Positions 9,005-17,222 of a stretch of 64,000 nucleotides of DNA are shown here, piece by piece. How positions within the stretch are numbered: the first letter of the stretch is position 1; every line of letters begins with the position of its first letter. The notes beneath the pieces are model-generated. The model saw only the letters and a list, made by a program, of their open reading frames with translations, searched no databases and had not been told where the DNA came from. A program made the position numbers and the translations under genes. Source of the stretch: an uncultured Bacteroidales bacterium (GTDB lineage Bacteria; Bacteroidota; Bacteroidia; Bacteroidales; UBA932); assembly GCA_900316955.1 (NCBI GenBank), contig ONEX01000020.1:1-64000 (forward strand), written 5' to 3'.

Positions 9005-9012
9005 TATATTTG
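9005..9012 (+). promoter_or_regulatory. -7 box TATATTTG for lysC-lysA
   Basis: TATATTTG fits TAnnTTTG and lies 29 nt before the lysC start. It is back to back with the minus-strand box of the divergent ketosynthase operon. No convincing -33 element is visible. Confidence 0.5.
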
Positions 9013-9041
9013 CGAATGGTTAACGAAACGAACTTATCAGA

Positions 9042-10358
9042 ATGAAGGTCATGAAATTCGGCGGAACCTCCGTAGGGTCCGCCTCCAGGATGCAGCATGT
9101 GGCGGAGCTCGTCTCTTCCGCCGGCCGGAATCTCGTCGTCCTGTCCGCGATGTCGGGCACCACGAACACCCTCGTTGAGATTGCCGGGTACTTGTACAAC
9201 CACAATTCCGAAGGCGCGCGGGACACCATCAGCCGCCTGGAAGGGAAGTACCTGAAAGTCATCAAGGAACTCTATTCCACGGAGGAATATGCCGCCAAGG
9301 CGCGGGATTTCGTCCATGAGATCTTCGCGTTCCTGGGCACTTTCTCCAAGCAACTCTTCGGCCCGGTGCAGGAGAAGATGATCCTCGCGCAGGGCGAACT
9401 GCTGTCCACGCACCTGATGCTCTGGTACATGCAGGAGAAGGGCATCAACGCAGTGCTCCTGCCGGCGCTGGATTTCATGCGGACCGACGTCCAGGGCGAA
9501 CCGGACGGCGATTTCATCCGCGAGCATCTGACGAAACTCATCGACGAGAATCCCGAGGCGCAGCTGTTCCTCACCCAGGGTTTCATCTGCCGGAACGCGC
9601 ATGACGAGGTGGATAACCTCCAGCGTGGCGGCTCCGACTACACGGCCTCCCTCGTGGGCGCGGCCCTGCAGGCGGAGGAAATTCAGATCTGGACCGACAT
9701 CGACGGTATGCACAACAACGACCCCCGCGTGGTCAAGGATACGGAGGCCGTGCGGCACCTGCACTTCGAGGAAGCGGCGGAACTCGCGTATTTCGGCGCG
9801 AAGATCCTGCACCCGACCTGCATCCAGCCGGCCCGGTACGCGAACATCCCGGTCCGCCTGCTGAACACGATGGAACCGGAAGCCCCCGGCACCCTCATCA
9901 ACAACATCCCCGAGCCCGGCACCATCAAGGCCGTGGCCGCCAAGGACAACATCGTCGCCATCAAGATCAAGTCCTCCCGGATGCTCCTCGCGCACGGTTT
10001 CCTGCGCAAGGTGTTCGAGATCTTCGAGAGCTACCGCACCCCGATCGACATGATCTGCACCTCCGAGGTGGGCGTGTCCATGTCCATCGACGACACCCGC
10101 TACCTGGGCGAGATCATCCATGACCTCAAGAAATACGGCACCGTCACGGTGGACCTGGACATGTGCATCATCTGCGTGGTGGGCGACATGGACTGGGAGA
10201 ACGTGGGCTTCGAATCCAAGGCCCTCAGCGCCATGAAGGACATCCCCGTGCGGATGGTCTCCTACGGCGGCAGCAACTACAACATTTCCTTCCTGATCAA
10301 GGAAGAGGATAAGGAAGAGGCCCTCAAAGCCCTCAGCGCCAGCCTGTTCGCGAAATGA
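9042..10358 (+). CDS. lysC: aspartate kinase (monofunctional, ACT-regulated)
   Basis: 438 aa; phosphorylates aspartate, the first step to lysine, threonine and methionine. The N-terminal kinase domain begins KFGGTSVG, with RGGSDYTASL and WTDIDGMHNNDPR in the substrate/ATP site. Two ACT regions occupy the C-terminal third (around SEVGVSMSID and VSYGGSNYNISF), implying feedback control. There is no fused homoserine dehydrogenase. It overlaps lysA by 4 nt, so the pair is geared to lysine/diaminopimelate. The two genes sit between the two arms of the polyene-type locus, an odd position for a housekeeping pathway. Confidence 0.95.
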   Translation: MKVMKFGGTSVGSASRMQHVAELVSSAGRNLVVLSAMSGTTNTLVEIAGYLYNHNSEGARDTISRLEGKYLKVIKELYSTEEYAAKARDFVHEIFAFLGTFSKQLFGPVQEKMILAQGELLSTHLMLWYMQEKGINAVLLPALDFMRTDVQGEPDGDFIREHLTKLIDENPEAQLFLTQGFICRNAHDEVDNLQRGGSDYTASLVGAALQAEEIQIWTDIDGMHNNDPRVVKDTEAVRHLHFEEAAELAYFGAKILHPTCIQPARYANIPVRLLNTMEPEAPGTLINNIPEPGTIKAVAAKDNIVAIKIKSSRMLLAHGFLRKVFEIFESYRTPIDMICTSEVGVSMSIDDTRYLGEIIHDLKKYGTVTVDLDMCIICVVGDMDWENVGFESKALSAMKDIPVRMVSYGGSNYNISFLIKEEDKEEALKALSASLFAK

Positions 10359-11509
10359 TGAAGGGCGATTTCCCGGTAGGGGAGTTCGCGGGAAGGAAGA
10401 CACCGTTCTACTTCTACGACCTGCCCCTGCTGGAGCGGACGCTGGATGCGGTCCGCAGTGCCATCGGTAACCGTCCCCTGTGGCAAGTCCACTACGCGGT
10501 CAAGGCCAATGCCAACCCGGAGATCCTGCGCCGGATCGCCGCGGCGGGCTTCGGTGCCGACTGCGTGAGCGGCGGCGAGGTCCGGATGGCGTATGAGGCC
10601 GGCTTCGCCCCCTCCGCCATCGTCTATGCCGGCGTGGGCAAGAGCGACGACGAAATCACGTATGCCCTGGAGCTGGGTATCGGCCGGTTCAACGTGGAAT
10701 CCTCCGCGGAACTGCTGGTGATCGAGGAGATCGCCGCGAAGATGGGAAAGCGCGCGCCCGTCAGTTTCCGGGTGAATCCCGATATCGGCGCCCATACCCA
10801 TGCGAACATCACCACCGGTCTGGCCGAGAACAAGTTCGGCATCTTCCATGAGGTGCTGCCCGAGGTGATCCGCCTGGCGCAAGGCTGCCCGCACATCGCG
10901 TACAAGGGCCTGCATTTCCACATCGGCTCCCAGATCCTGGACATGAGCGATTTCGTGGCCTTGTGCAACCGGATCAACAACCTGACCGACAGCCTGGAAC
11001 GGATGCGGCTGCCGGTCGGCGACGTGAACGTGGGCGGTGGCCTGGGCATCAACTACGAGCACCCCAACCATCTTCCCATCGCGGATTTCAAGGCCTATTT
11101 CGATACGTTCAAGCGCCATCTGCACCTGCGTCCGGGGCAGGCCCTGCACTTCGAGCTGGGCCGCAGCCTCGTGGCGCCATGCGGGACGCTCATCTGCCGC
11201 GTCCTGTATGTCAAGCAAGGCACGACGCGCCAGTTCGCCATCGTGGACGGCAGCATGACGGAGCTTATCCGTCCCGCGTTGTATCATGCCTACCACCGGA
11301 TCGAGAACCTGACTTCCAGCGAGCCGGAGCAGCTGTACGACGTCGTGGGGCCCGTGTGCGAAAGCTCGGACGTGTTCGCCAAGGGCGTGAGCCTGGACGC
11401 CTGCCGGCGGGGCGATTTCATCGCCATCCGCAGCGCCGGCGCCTACGGCGAGTCCATGGCTTCCACCTACAACGGCCGGCCGCTCCCCGGGGCTTACTTC
11501 TTTGAATAA
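10355..11509 (+). CDS. lysA: diaminopimelate decarboxylase
   Basis: 384 aa; PLP-dependent decarboxylation of meso-diaminopimelate to lysine. The fold-type III barrel carries the PLP lysine in HYAVKAN; HIGSQI and GGGLGINYEH follow. The C-terminal domain contains GPVCESSD and SAGAYGESM, which bind substrate. The protein is near the short end for the family but no motif is missing. Start is the ATG in the ATGA overlap with lysC. Its last codon and stop (TTT GAA TAA) also contain the -33 TTTG of the next gene's promoter. Confidence 0.94.
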   Translation: MMKGDFPVGEFAGRKTPFYFYDLPLLERTLDAVRSAIGNRPLWQVHYAVKANANPEILRRIAAAGFGADCVSGGEVRMAYEAGFAPSAIVYAGVGKSDDEITYALELGIGRFNVESSAELLVIEEIAAKMGKRAPVSFRVNPDIGAHTHANITTGLAENKFGIFHEVLPEVIRLAQGCPHIAYKGLHFHIGSQILDMSDFVALCNRINNLTDSLERMRLPVGDVNVGGGLGINYEHPNHLPIADFKAYFDTFKRHLHLRPGQALHFELGRSLVAPCGTLICRVLYVKQGTTRQFAIVDGSMTELIRPALYHAYHRIENLTSSEPEQLYDVVGPVCESSDVFAKGVSLDACRRGDFIAIRSAGAYGESMASTYNGRPLPGAYFFE

Positions 11510-11531
11510 ACCGGATTAATCCGTATCTTTG
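11501..11531 (+). promoter_or_regulatory. promoter for the methyltransferase-led operon, overlapping the lysA stop
   Basis: TTTG (11501-11504), 19-nt spacer, TATCTTTG (11524-11531): a full match to the Bacteroidetes consensus. The -33 element lies within the last codons of lysA. The start codon of the downstream gene is at 11565. The plus-strand arm of the polyene-type locus can thus be transcribed separately from lysC-lysA. Confidence 0.8.
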
Positions 11532-11564
11532 TTCCCTTGTAAACACAAGGGAATAGCTATACGT

Positions 11565-12656
11565 ATGAATCTGTTTCCGGACATCGAAAAAGCCTATACG
11601 AAGGACCACCTGTCGGCCCGAGAGGCGCAACGGCTGGCGCAGTATATCGCGTTCGGCCCCATCGTGTTCCAGGCGAGCCGCCTGATGCTCAAGTTCGGCA
11701 TCCTGGAGCGGCTCCGCGACCGGGACATGACGCTGCCGGAGATCGCGGAGGCGGCCGGATTGTCGGAGTATGCCGCCAAGGTGCTCCTGGAGGCCTCTCT
11801 ATCCATCGGCACCGTCCTCGTGGACACGGCCACCGACAAGTACTCCCTCTCCAAGACGGGCTGGTTCCTGCTGAACGACCCGGCTACGCGGGTGAACGTG
11901 GATTTCAACCACGATGTGAACTATGAGGGTTTCTTCCATCTGGAGGAAGCGCTCCTGGAGGGCCGCCCGGCGGGCTTGAAGCATTTCGGCGACTGGCCTA
12001 CGCTGTACGAAGGTCTTTCCTCGCTGCCCGAGCAGGTGAAGAAGAGCTGGTTCGGCTTCGACCATTTCTATTCCGACCATTCCTTCGACGAGGCCTTGGA
12101 GATCGTGTTCCGGTACCATCCCGGCAAGATCATGGACGTGGGCGGCAATACGGGCCGTTGGGCCCTCCGCTGCGTGGCATACGACCCCGAGGTGCGGGTG
12201 ACGATCGTGGACCTTCCCCAGCAGCTCGCGATGATGCGGGAGCAGACGGCCGGCAAACCCGGCGCGGACCGCATCGACGGCTATGCCATGGACATGCTGG
12301 ATCCGGCGTCCCGGTTCCCGCAGGACCTGCATCCGGACCTCATTTGGATGAGCCAGTTCCTGGACTGCTTCAGCGAGGAGGAGATCCTGGGCATCCTGCA
12401 GCGGGCGGCGGACGTGATGGGACCGGAGGCCCGGCTCGCCATCATGGAAACCTTCTGGGACCGTCAGAAATACGAGCCCGCCTCCTTCTGCCTCACGATG
12501 ACGAGCCTCTATTTCACCGTGATGGCGAACGGAAACTCCAAGATGTACCATTCCGATGACATGGCCCGCCTCGTGGAACGGGCCGGCCTTACGGTGGAGG
12601 AAATCCACGACGGCCTGGGACAGGGCCACAGCATCATGATTTGTAAACGCAAGTAA
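11565..12656 (+). CDS. SAM-dependent O-methyltransferase-like protein
   Basis: 363 aa. An N-terminal winged-helix dimerisation region (residues ~20-110, with LPEIAEAAGLSEYAAKVLLE) precedes a Rossmann methyltransferase domain with SAM motif MDVGGNTGRWA and VTIVDLPQQ. This is the plant-type O-methyltransferase layout. In aryl-polyene clusters a methyltransferase modifies the aryl head group; that role here is inferred. Start is the ATG at 11565 downstream of the promoter, not the earlier TTG/ATG codons inside the promoter. First gene of an operon of nine closely spaced or overlapping genes. Confidence 0.85.
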   Translation: MNLFPDIEKAYTKDHLSAREAQRLAQYIAFGPIVFQASRLMLKFGILERLRDRDMTLPEIAEAAGLSEYAAKVLLEASLSIGTVLVDTATDKYSLSKTGWFLLNDPATRVNVDFNHDVNYEGFFHLEEALLEGRPAGLKHFGDWPTLYEGLSSLPEQVKKSWFGFDHFYSDHSFDEALEIVFRYHPGKIMDVGGNTGRWALRCVAYDPEVRVTIVDLPQQLAMMREQTAGKPGADRIDGYAMDMLDPASRFPQDLHPDLIWMSQFLDCFSEEEILGILQRAADVMGPEARLAIMETFWDRQKYEPASFCLTMTSLYFTVMANGNSKMYHSDDMARLVERAGLTVEEIHDGLGQGHSIMICKRK

Positions 12657-12657
12657 T

Positions 12658-12900
12658 ATGGATATCAACGAGATACAAGAGAAAGTCAATGCCTTCCTCG
12701 TGGACGAGCTGGAGATTGACGAAAGCAAGATCGAGGACGATGCCCGCCTCAAGGAGGACCTCGGGATCGACAGCCTGGAAGTCGTGGACGTGATCGTGCT
12801 GGTGGAGGAGGAGTTCGGCTTCAAGATGCAGCGGGAGGATTTCAAGGAACTCAAGACCTACGGGGAGTTCTGTCAATTCATCGCCGGCAAGGTTGCCTGA
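12658..12900 (+). CDS. acyl carrier protein
   Basis: 80-aa four-helix acidic carrier protein. The phosphopantetheine attachment serine is in LGIDSLEVVDVIVLVEEEF, the classical DSL motif. Starts 2 nt after the methyltransferase stop. Highly acidic surface as expected for docking to ketosynthases. One of two ACPs in this operon; by location it is dedicated to the locus rather than to general fatty-acid synthesis. Confidence 0.93.
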   Translation: MDINEIQEKVNAFLVDELEIDESKIEDDARLKEDLGIDSLEVVDVIVLVEEEFGFKMQREDFKELKTYGEFCQFIAGKVA

Positions 12901-13774
12901 TTACGGGCATACGGGTTGGCAGGGGTCCACAGACGGAACGCCCTGGATGCAGCGGACGCTCATCCGGCTTTTCCGTATCCTTCCCCTGGGAGTGCTGTAC
13001 GGCTGTATGGCACTGGTCATCCCGTTCTATATGCTCTTTGCGAAGGGTTTCAAGGCCTCGTACACCTTCTACCGGAAGCGGATGGGCTACGGCCCCGTGA
13101 AGTCTTTCTTCTACGTGTACAAGAACGAGTTCGCGTTCGGCCAGGTGGTCCTGGACCGCTTCGCCGCGTACGCCGGGAAGAAGTTCGACATGGAGGTCCC
13201 GCGGATGGACCTGTTCCGCGAACTCTGCGCCGGGGAGGACGGATTCGTCCAGCTGAGTTCCCATGTGGGCAACTACGAGATGGTCGGCTACTCCCTGGTT
13301 TCGCCCAAGCCGATCAATGCGCTGGTCTTCGCCGGGGAAACGGCGACGGTCATGCAGAACCGCGCCCTCCTGTTCGGCGCGACCAATGTCCGGATGGTGC
13401 CGGTGTCCGAAGACCTGTCGCACATTTTCAGCCTGAACAACGCCCTGGCCGACGGCGAGATCGCCAGCCTGCCGGGCGACCGGGTCTTCGGCTCGAAGAA
13501 GACCGTGCTTTGCCCGTTCTTCGGCGAGCCCGCCCCGTTCCCGGCCGGCCCTTTCACGCTGGCTGCGCAGCGCGGGGCTCCGGTCCTTCTCGTCTTCGTG
13601 ATGAAGGAAGGCCGGCGGCGCTACAAGGTCCTGCTGGAGCGCCTTCCGGAGCCGGAAGGAGCGACCCGGCAGGAACGCGTGCAATTCCTGGCCGATGCCT
13701 ACGCCGCCGCCCTGGAAGCGGTTGTCCGCCAGTATCCGGAGCAGTGGTACAACTTCTATGATTTCTGGAAATGA
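12893..13774 (+). CDS. LpxL/HtrB-family lysophospholipid-type acyltransferase
   Basis: 293 aa. The family motif appears as SSHVGNYEM (HX4E-like catalytic pair) and GDRVFGSKK (usually GDR followed by a hydrophobic residue), with FPAGPFTLAAQRGAPV downstream. A hydrophobic N-terminal helix (LPLGVLYGCMALVIPFYMLF) anchors it to the inner membrane. In aryl-polyene loci such enzymes are thought to transfer the finished chain to a lipid. The TTG start at 12893 is chosen over the ATG at 12947 because the WQGSTDGTPW stretch it includes resembles the conserved W-x-G-x-S/T-x-G start of the family. Overlaps the ACP gene by 8 nt. Confidence 0.87.
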   Translation: MPDYGHTGWQGSTDGTPWMQRTLIRLFRILPLGVLYGCMALVIPFYMLFAKGFKASYTFYRKRMGYGPVKSFFYVYKNEFAFGQVVLDRFAAYAGKKFDMEVPRMDLFRELCAGEDGFVQLSSHVGNYEMVGYSLVSPKPINALVFAGETATVMQNRALLFGATNVRMVPVSEDLSHIFSLNNALADGEIASLPGDRVFGSKKTVLCPFFGEPAPFPAGPFTLAAQRGAPVLLVFVMKEGRRRYKVLLERLPEPEGATRQERVQFLADAYAAALEAVVRQYPEQWYNFYDFWK

Positions 13775-14208
13775 GCCCGTTCGACGAAATAGCCGCCCGC
13801 GAAATCCTGCCGCAGCGTGAACCCTTCGTGTTCGTGGACCGGCTCGTCCATTATGACGAGCGGGAGACGGTGACCGTTTTCACGGTCCCGGCGGAGCATC
13901 TGCTGGTGGCTGACGGATACCTGACCGCGCCCGGCGTCCTGGAGAACATGGCCCAGTCCAGCGCGGCCCGCATCGGCTACCTGTGCAAGTTCATCCTGCA
14001 CGTCCCCGTCCGGGTCGGCTATATCGGCGCGATCCGGAAATTCCGGGTGCACCGGCTGCCGGCGGTGGGGGAGACCCTGACCACCACGATCATTTTCCGG
14101 GAAGATGTCTTCGGAATCACCCTGACCGACGCCGTGGTGCGTGTCGGATCGGAAATCATTGCCGAGGCGTCGCTGAAGACGGCCCTCGGCGAAAAGGAGG
14201 CGGAATGA
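13771..14208 (+). CDS. hotdog-fold 3-hydroxyacyl-ACP dehydratase-like protein
   Basis: 145 aa, FabZ-like. The motif normally reading LPHR-x-PF is LPQREPFVFVDRL here, so the usual catalytic histidine position is Gln. The second motif, TAPGVLENMAQSSA, keeps the Glu region. It may be a dehydratase with altered chemistry, or the non-catalytic partner in a heterodimer as described for ApeI/ApeP of aryl-polyene synthesis; my recollection is that Bacteroidetes relatives often share the Gln, which I cannot check. No second dehydratase is seen in the locus. ATGA overlaps on both sides. Confidence 0.82.
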   Translation: MSPFDEIAAREILPQREPFVFVDRLVHYDERETVTVFTVPAEHLLVADGYLTAPGVLENMAQSSAARIGYLCKFILHVPVRVGYIGAIRKFRVHRLPAVGETLTTTIIFREDVFGITLTDAVVRVGSEIIAEASLKTALGEKEAE

Positions 14209-15299
14209 GAAAGATTGTCTGCATCGGGGAGAGCATCCTGTCGCCGCTGGGCGCGACGCCGGCGGAGAACTTCGCGGCGGTGTGTCGGGGCGAATCCGCC
14301 CTGCAGCGCTACGAAGGAATGTTCGGGGTCCGCGAGCCTTTCGTGGCTTCGCTGATGGACCGTTCACTCTGGACCGCTCCGGGGCGGACTTTCTTCGATT
14401 CCATCGTCATCGAGGCGGCGCGGCGGGCCGTCGAGGCCGCCGGCATCGACCCGGCCAGTCCGCGCACGGCGTTCGTCCTCTCTACGATTAAAGGGAATAT
14501 CGAACATATTGATTCACAGGATGTAACGCTGGCGTGTTCCGCCCGGCGGCTCGCGGATGCCTTCGGCAACCCGAATCCCGCCGTGGTCGTTTCCAATGCC
14601 TGCATCTCCGGCCTGGCGGCCCTCCTGCAGGGGCGTCGGATGCTCCTTTCGGGCCGTTTCGACCATGTCGTGGTCGTGGGCGCCGAGGTGCAGTCCCGGT
14701 TCATCGTGACCGGCTTCCAGTCGCTGAAAGCCCTGTCCGAAGCGCCCTGCAAGCCCTTCGACGCAACCCGCGACGGGTTGAACCTGGGCGAGGCGGCCGC
14801 GGCCGTCGTGCTCGGTTTCGGAGAGGAAGGCTGGGAACTGGTCGATGGCGCCGTCCGCAACGACGCGAACCACATCTCGGGCCCTTCCCGGACGGGCGAG
14901 GGGAGCTACAAGGCCCTCCGGTATGTGCTCAAGCATACTTCTCCCGAGGAGCTTGCCTTCGTGAATGTCCACGGCACTTCCACCCTGTACAACGACGAGA
15001 TGGAAGCCATCGCCATCGACCGCGCCGGACTCCTGAATGTGCCCGTGAACGCGCTGAAAGGCACATTCGGCCATACGATGGGCGCGGCCGGCATCCTGGA
15101 ATCGATCCTGTCGATGCACGCCGTGGACGCCGGGATTGTCCTGCCCACGCGCGGCTTTTCGCAGCTGGGCGTCAGCCGTCCGGTCCGGGTATCGGCCCAG
15201 GCAGGCACGACGGACAAGCGGGCCTTCGTGAAACTCCTTTCCGGATTCGGCGGGGTGAACGGGGCGCTGCTCTTCAGAAAAGGAGGTGCGGCATGCTGA
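14205..15299 (+). CDS. beta-ketoacyl-ACP synthase
   Basis: 364-aa condensing enzyme with intact residues: Cys133 in SNACISGLAAL, His in NVHGTST, and the second His in KGTFGHTMGAAG. Shorter than a typical FabF (about 410 aa), mainly by a compact N-terminal half. The start at 14205 makes an ATGA overlap with the dehydratase gene. Its stop overlaps the start of the next, half-length ketosynthase-like gene, suggesting the two are made in equal amounts and might pair. Confidence 0.9.
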   Translation: MRKIVCIGESILSPLGATPAENFAAVCRGESALQRYEGMFGVREPFVASLMDRSLWTAPGRTFFDSIVIEAARRAVEAAGIDPASPRTAFVLSTIKGNIEHIDSQDVTLACSARRLADAFGNPNPAVVVSNACISGLAALLQGRRMLLSGRFDHVVVVGAEVQSRFIVTGFQSLKALSEAPCKPFDATRDGLNLGEAAAAVVLGFGEEGWELVDGAVRNDANHISGPSRTGEGSYKALRYVLKHTSPEELAFVNVHGTSTLYNDEMEAIAIDRAGLLNVPVNALKGTFGHTMGAAGILESILSMHAVDAGIVLPTRGFSQLGVSRPVRVSAQAGTTDKRAFVKLLSGFGGVNGALLFRKGGAAC

Positions 15300-15835
15300 C
15301 GATCAAGCGATTCGCCTCCATCCCCGGCGGCGCCGACCTGACGGCCCTGTACCGGGCTCGGGTGGGGGATTACCCCAAGTTCTTCAAGATGGACACGGCC
15401 TGCAAGCTGGGCTTCCTCCTGGCGGAACAGCTTGCGGACGAACCGCGTTTCACGCCCCGCGAGGACCGCGCCGTGCTGATGTTCAGCACCTGCGGCAGCC
15501 TGTGCAACGACCGGCATTACGAGGAGACGGTCCGGGAGTTCCCGTCCCCGTCCCTGTTCGTCTATACCCTTCCCAACATCATCACGGGCGAGATCGCCAT
15601 CCGGAACAAGTACGAGGGAGAGACCTCGGCCTATGTGCTGGAGCGGTTCGACCCCGAAACCTTCGTCACCATCGTGGAACAGGCGTTCCAGGACAGCGTG
15701 ACGGCCTCCGCCCTCTGTGGCTGGGTGGATGCCCGCGCGGACGACGATTTCACCGCCTTCGCCTTCCTGGTGGAGCGGGGCGGAAACGGCAAAGAATTCA
15801 ACGTGGATAACTTATATGGAACAGTTAATCAATGA
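15293..15835 (+). CDS. half-length ketosynthase-like protein without active-site cysteine
   Basis: 180 aa. The segment SPSLFVYTLPNIITGEIAIR resembles the ketosynthase region just before the nucleophilic cysteine, but no Cys elbow follows and the C-terminal half with both histidines is absent. I infer a degenerate ketosynthase N-terminal domain, possibly a chain-length-factor-like partner of the overlapping full-length enzyme. It overlaps the preceding gene by 7 nt and the next ACP gene by 20 nt, so it is embedded in the operon rather than debris. A catalytic role is unlikely. Confidence 0.6.
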   Translation: MLTIKRFASIPGGADLTALYRARVGDYPKFFKMDTACKLGFLLAEQLADEPRFTPREDRAVLMFSTCGSLCNDRHYEETVREFPSPSLFVYTLPNIITGEIAIRNKYEGETSAYVLERFDPETFVTIVEQAFQDSVTASALCGWVDARADDDFTAFAFLVERGGNGKEFNVDNLYGTVNQ

Positions 15836-16076
15836 GATCAAGCTGAAGCTGATCGACGCCCTGAACCTGGACGGGATGACCCCGGCCGACATCGACGACC
15901 ACGCGCCCCTCTTCGGCGACGAAGGGCTGGGCCTCGATTCCATCGACGTCCTGGAGCTGATCGTGCTCCTGGAGCGCAACTACGGCATCCGCCTGGCGAA
16001 CCCGCAGGAAGGCAAGAAGGTCTTCCAGAGCGTGGCCGTGATGGCGGACTACGTGGCCGCCAACCGGAAGAAATAG
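15816..16076 (+). CDS. acyl carrier protein (second)
   Basis: 86 aa. The carrier serine is in LGLDSIDVLELIVLLERNYG. It differs clearly from the first ACP in this operon, so the two probably hold different intermediates or serve different partners, as in aryl-polyene systems with two ACPs. The ATG at 15816 lies within the end of the preceding gene. The ketosynthase gene begins at the base right after the stop codon. Confidence 0.92.
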   Translation: MEQLINEIKLKLIDALNLDGMTPADIDDHAPLFGDEGLGLDSIDVLELIVLLERNYGIRLANPQEGKKVFQSVAVMADYVAANRKK

Positions 16077-17222
16077 ATGGAGACGGTCATCCATGTCACC
16101 GGCGCCGGCGTGGTGAGCGCCGTCGGATGCGGCCAGGGGGAGACCCTGGACGCCCTCCGGCGCGGCCGCTCCGGCATCGCACCGGTCCGCTACCTGCGTA
16201 CGGAGGAGAAGGCTTTCCCGGTCGGGGAAGTCAAGCTTTCCGATGCGGAGATGGCGGCGCGGTGCGGAGCCCGGCAAGGCCTGTCCCGGACCTCCCTGAT
16301 GGGCATCCTGGCCCTGGAGGAGGCCCTCGCGCAGGCGGGGCTCAAAAACCTCACGGGGGTTCCCCTCATCGGTGGGACCACGGTCGGCGGCATGGACCTG
16401 ACGGAACAGATCTTCCCGGCGTATTCGCCGGTGCACGACTGCGGGGCGTCCACGGACGCCATTGCCGCGCATTTCGGCGGGGCGCCCTGGGCGACCACTT
16501 TGTCCACGGCCTGCTCCTCGGCGGCCAATGCTGTGATCTTCGGCGCGAACCTCATCCGGAGCGGCCAGGCGGAGATCGTCGCCGTGGGCGGCAGCGAATC
16601 CCTGTCGGACTTCCACCTGCACGGGTTCGGCTCCCTGATGATCCTGGACACGGCTCCCTGCCGGCCCTTTGACGCCACCCGCGCCGGACTCAACCTGGGG
16701 GAGGGCGCCGCGTTCCTGATCCTGGAATCCGAAGCCTCCCGGAAACGCCGTGGAGCGGCTTCCCTGGCCGTTTTAAGCGGCTTCGGGAACGCCTGCGACG
16801 CCTTTCATCAGACGGCATCGTCCGAGAACGGCGAGGGCGCTTTCCTCGCCATGCAAAAGGCCCTGAAGATGGCGGGCTTACGCCCCGAAGACATTGACTA
16901 TGTCAATGCGCACGGCACCGGAACGCCTAACAACGACGCCTCTGAAAGTGCGGCGCTGCGGCGGGTGTTCGGGGAGAAGATGCCTTCGGTGTCGTCCACC
17001 AAGGCCTTCACGGGCCATACGACGAGCGCCTCCGGCAGCATCGAGGCGGTCTTCTGCCTCCTGGCCCTGCAGGAAGGTTTCATCCCGGCCAACCTGAACT
17101 GGACCACGCCCGATCCGGCCTGCATCACGCCCGCCACCGGCGGGCCTGCACGCCTGAAGCACATCCTTTGCAACGCCTTCGGTTTCGGAGGCAACGATTC
17201 ATCCCTCTTATTCTCCCGATGA
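16077..17222 (+). CDS. beta-ketoacyl-ACP synthase
   Basis: 381 aa, third full-length ketosynthase of the locus. Active-site Cys146 in TLSTACSSAANA, His in NAHGTGTPNND, and the second His in KAFTGHTTSASG. NAFGFGGNDSSLLF is the usual C-terminal glycine-rich strand. Starts directly after the second ACP and ends in an ATGA overlap with the next ketosynthase-like gene, again a full-length/half-length pair. Confidence 0.92.
   Translation: METVIHVTGAGVVSAVGCGQGETLDALRRGRSGIAPVRYLRTEEKAFPVGEVKLSDAEMAARCGARQGLSRTSLMGILALEEALAQAGLKNLTGVPLIGGTTVGGMDLTEQIFPAYSPVHDCGASTDAIAAHFGGAPWATTLSTACSSAANAVIFGANLIRSGQAEIVAVGGSESLSDFHLHGFGSLMILDTAPCRPFDATRAGLNLGEGAAFLILESEASRKRRGAASLAVLSGFGNACDAFHQTASSENGEGAFLAMQKALKMAGLRPEDIDYVNAHGTGTPNNDASESAALRRVFGEKMPSVSSTKAFTGHTTSASGSIEAVFCLLALQEGFIPANLNWTTPDPACITPATGGPARLKHILCNAFGFGGNDSSLLFSR

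Noticed and set aside
8965-9041. Lysine riboswitch before lysC
   Set aside because: The leader after the -7 box is about 30 nt; no room for the L-box structure.
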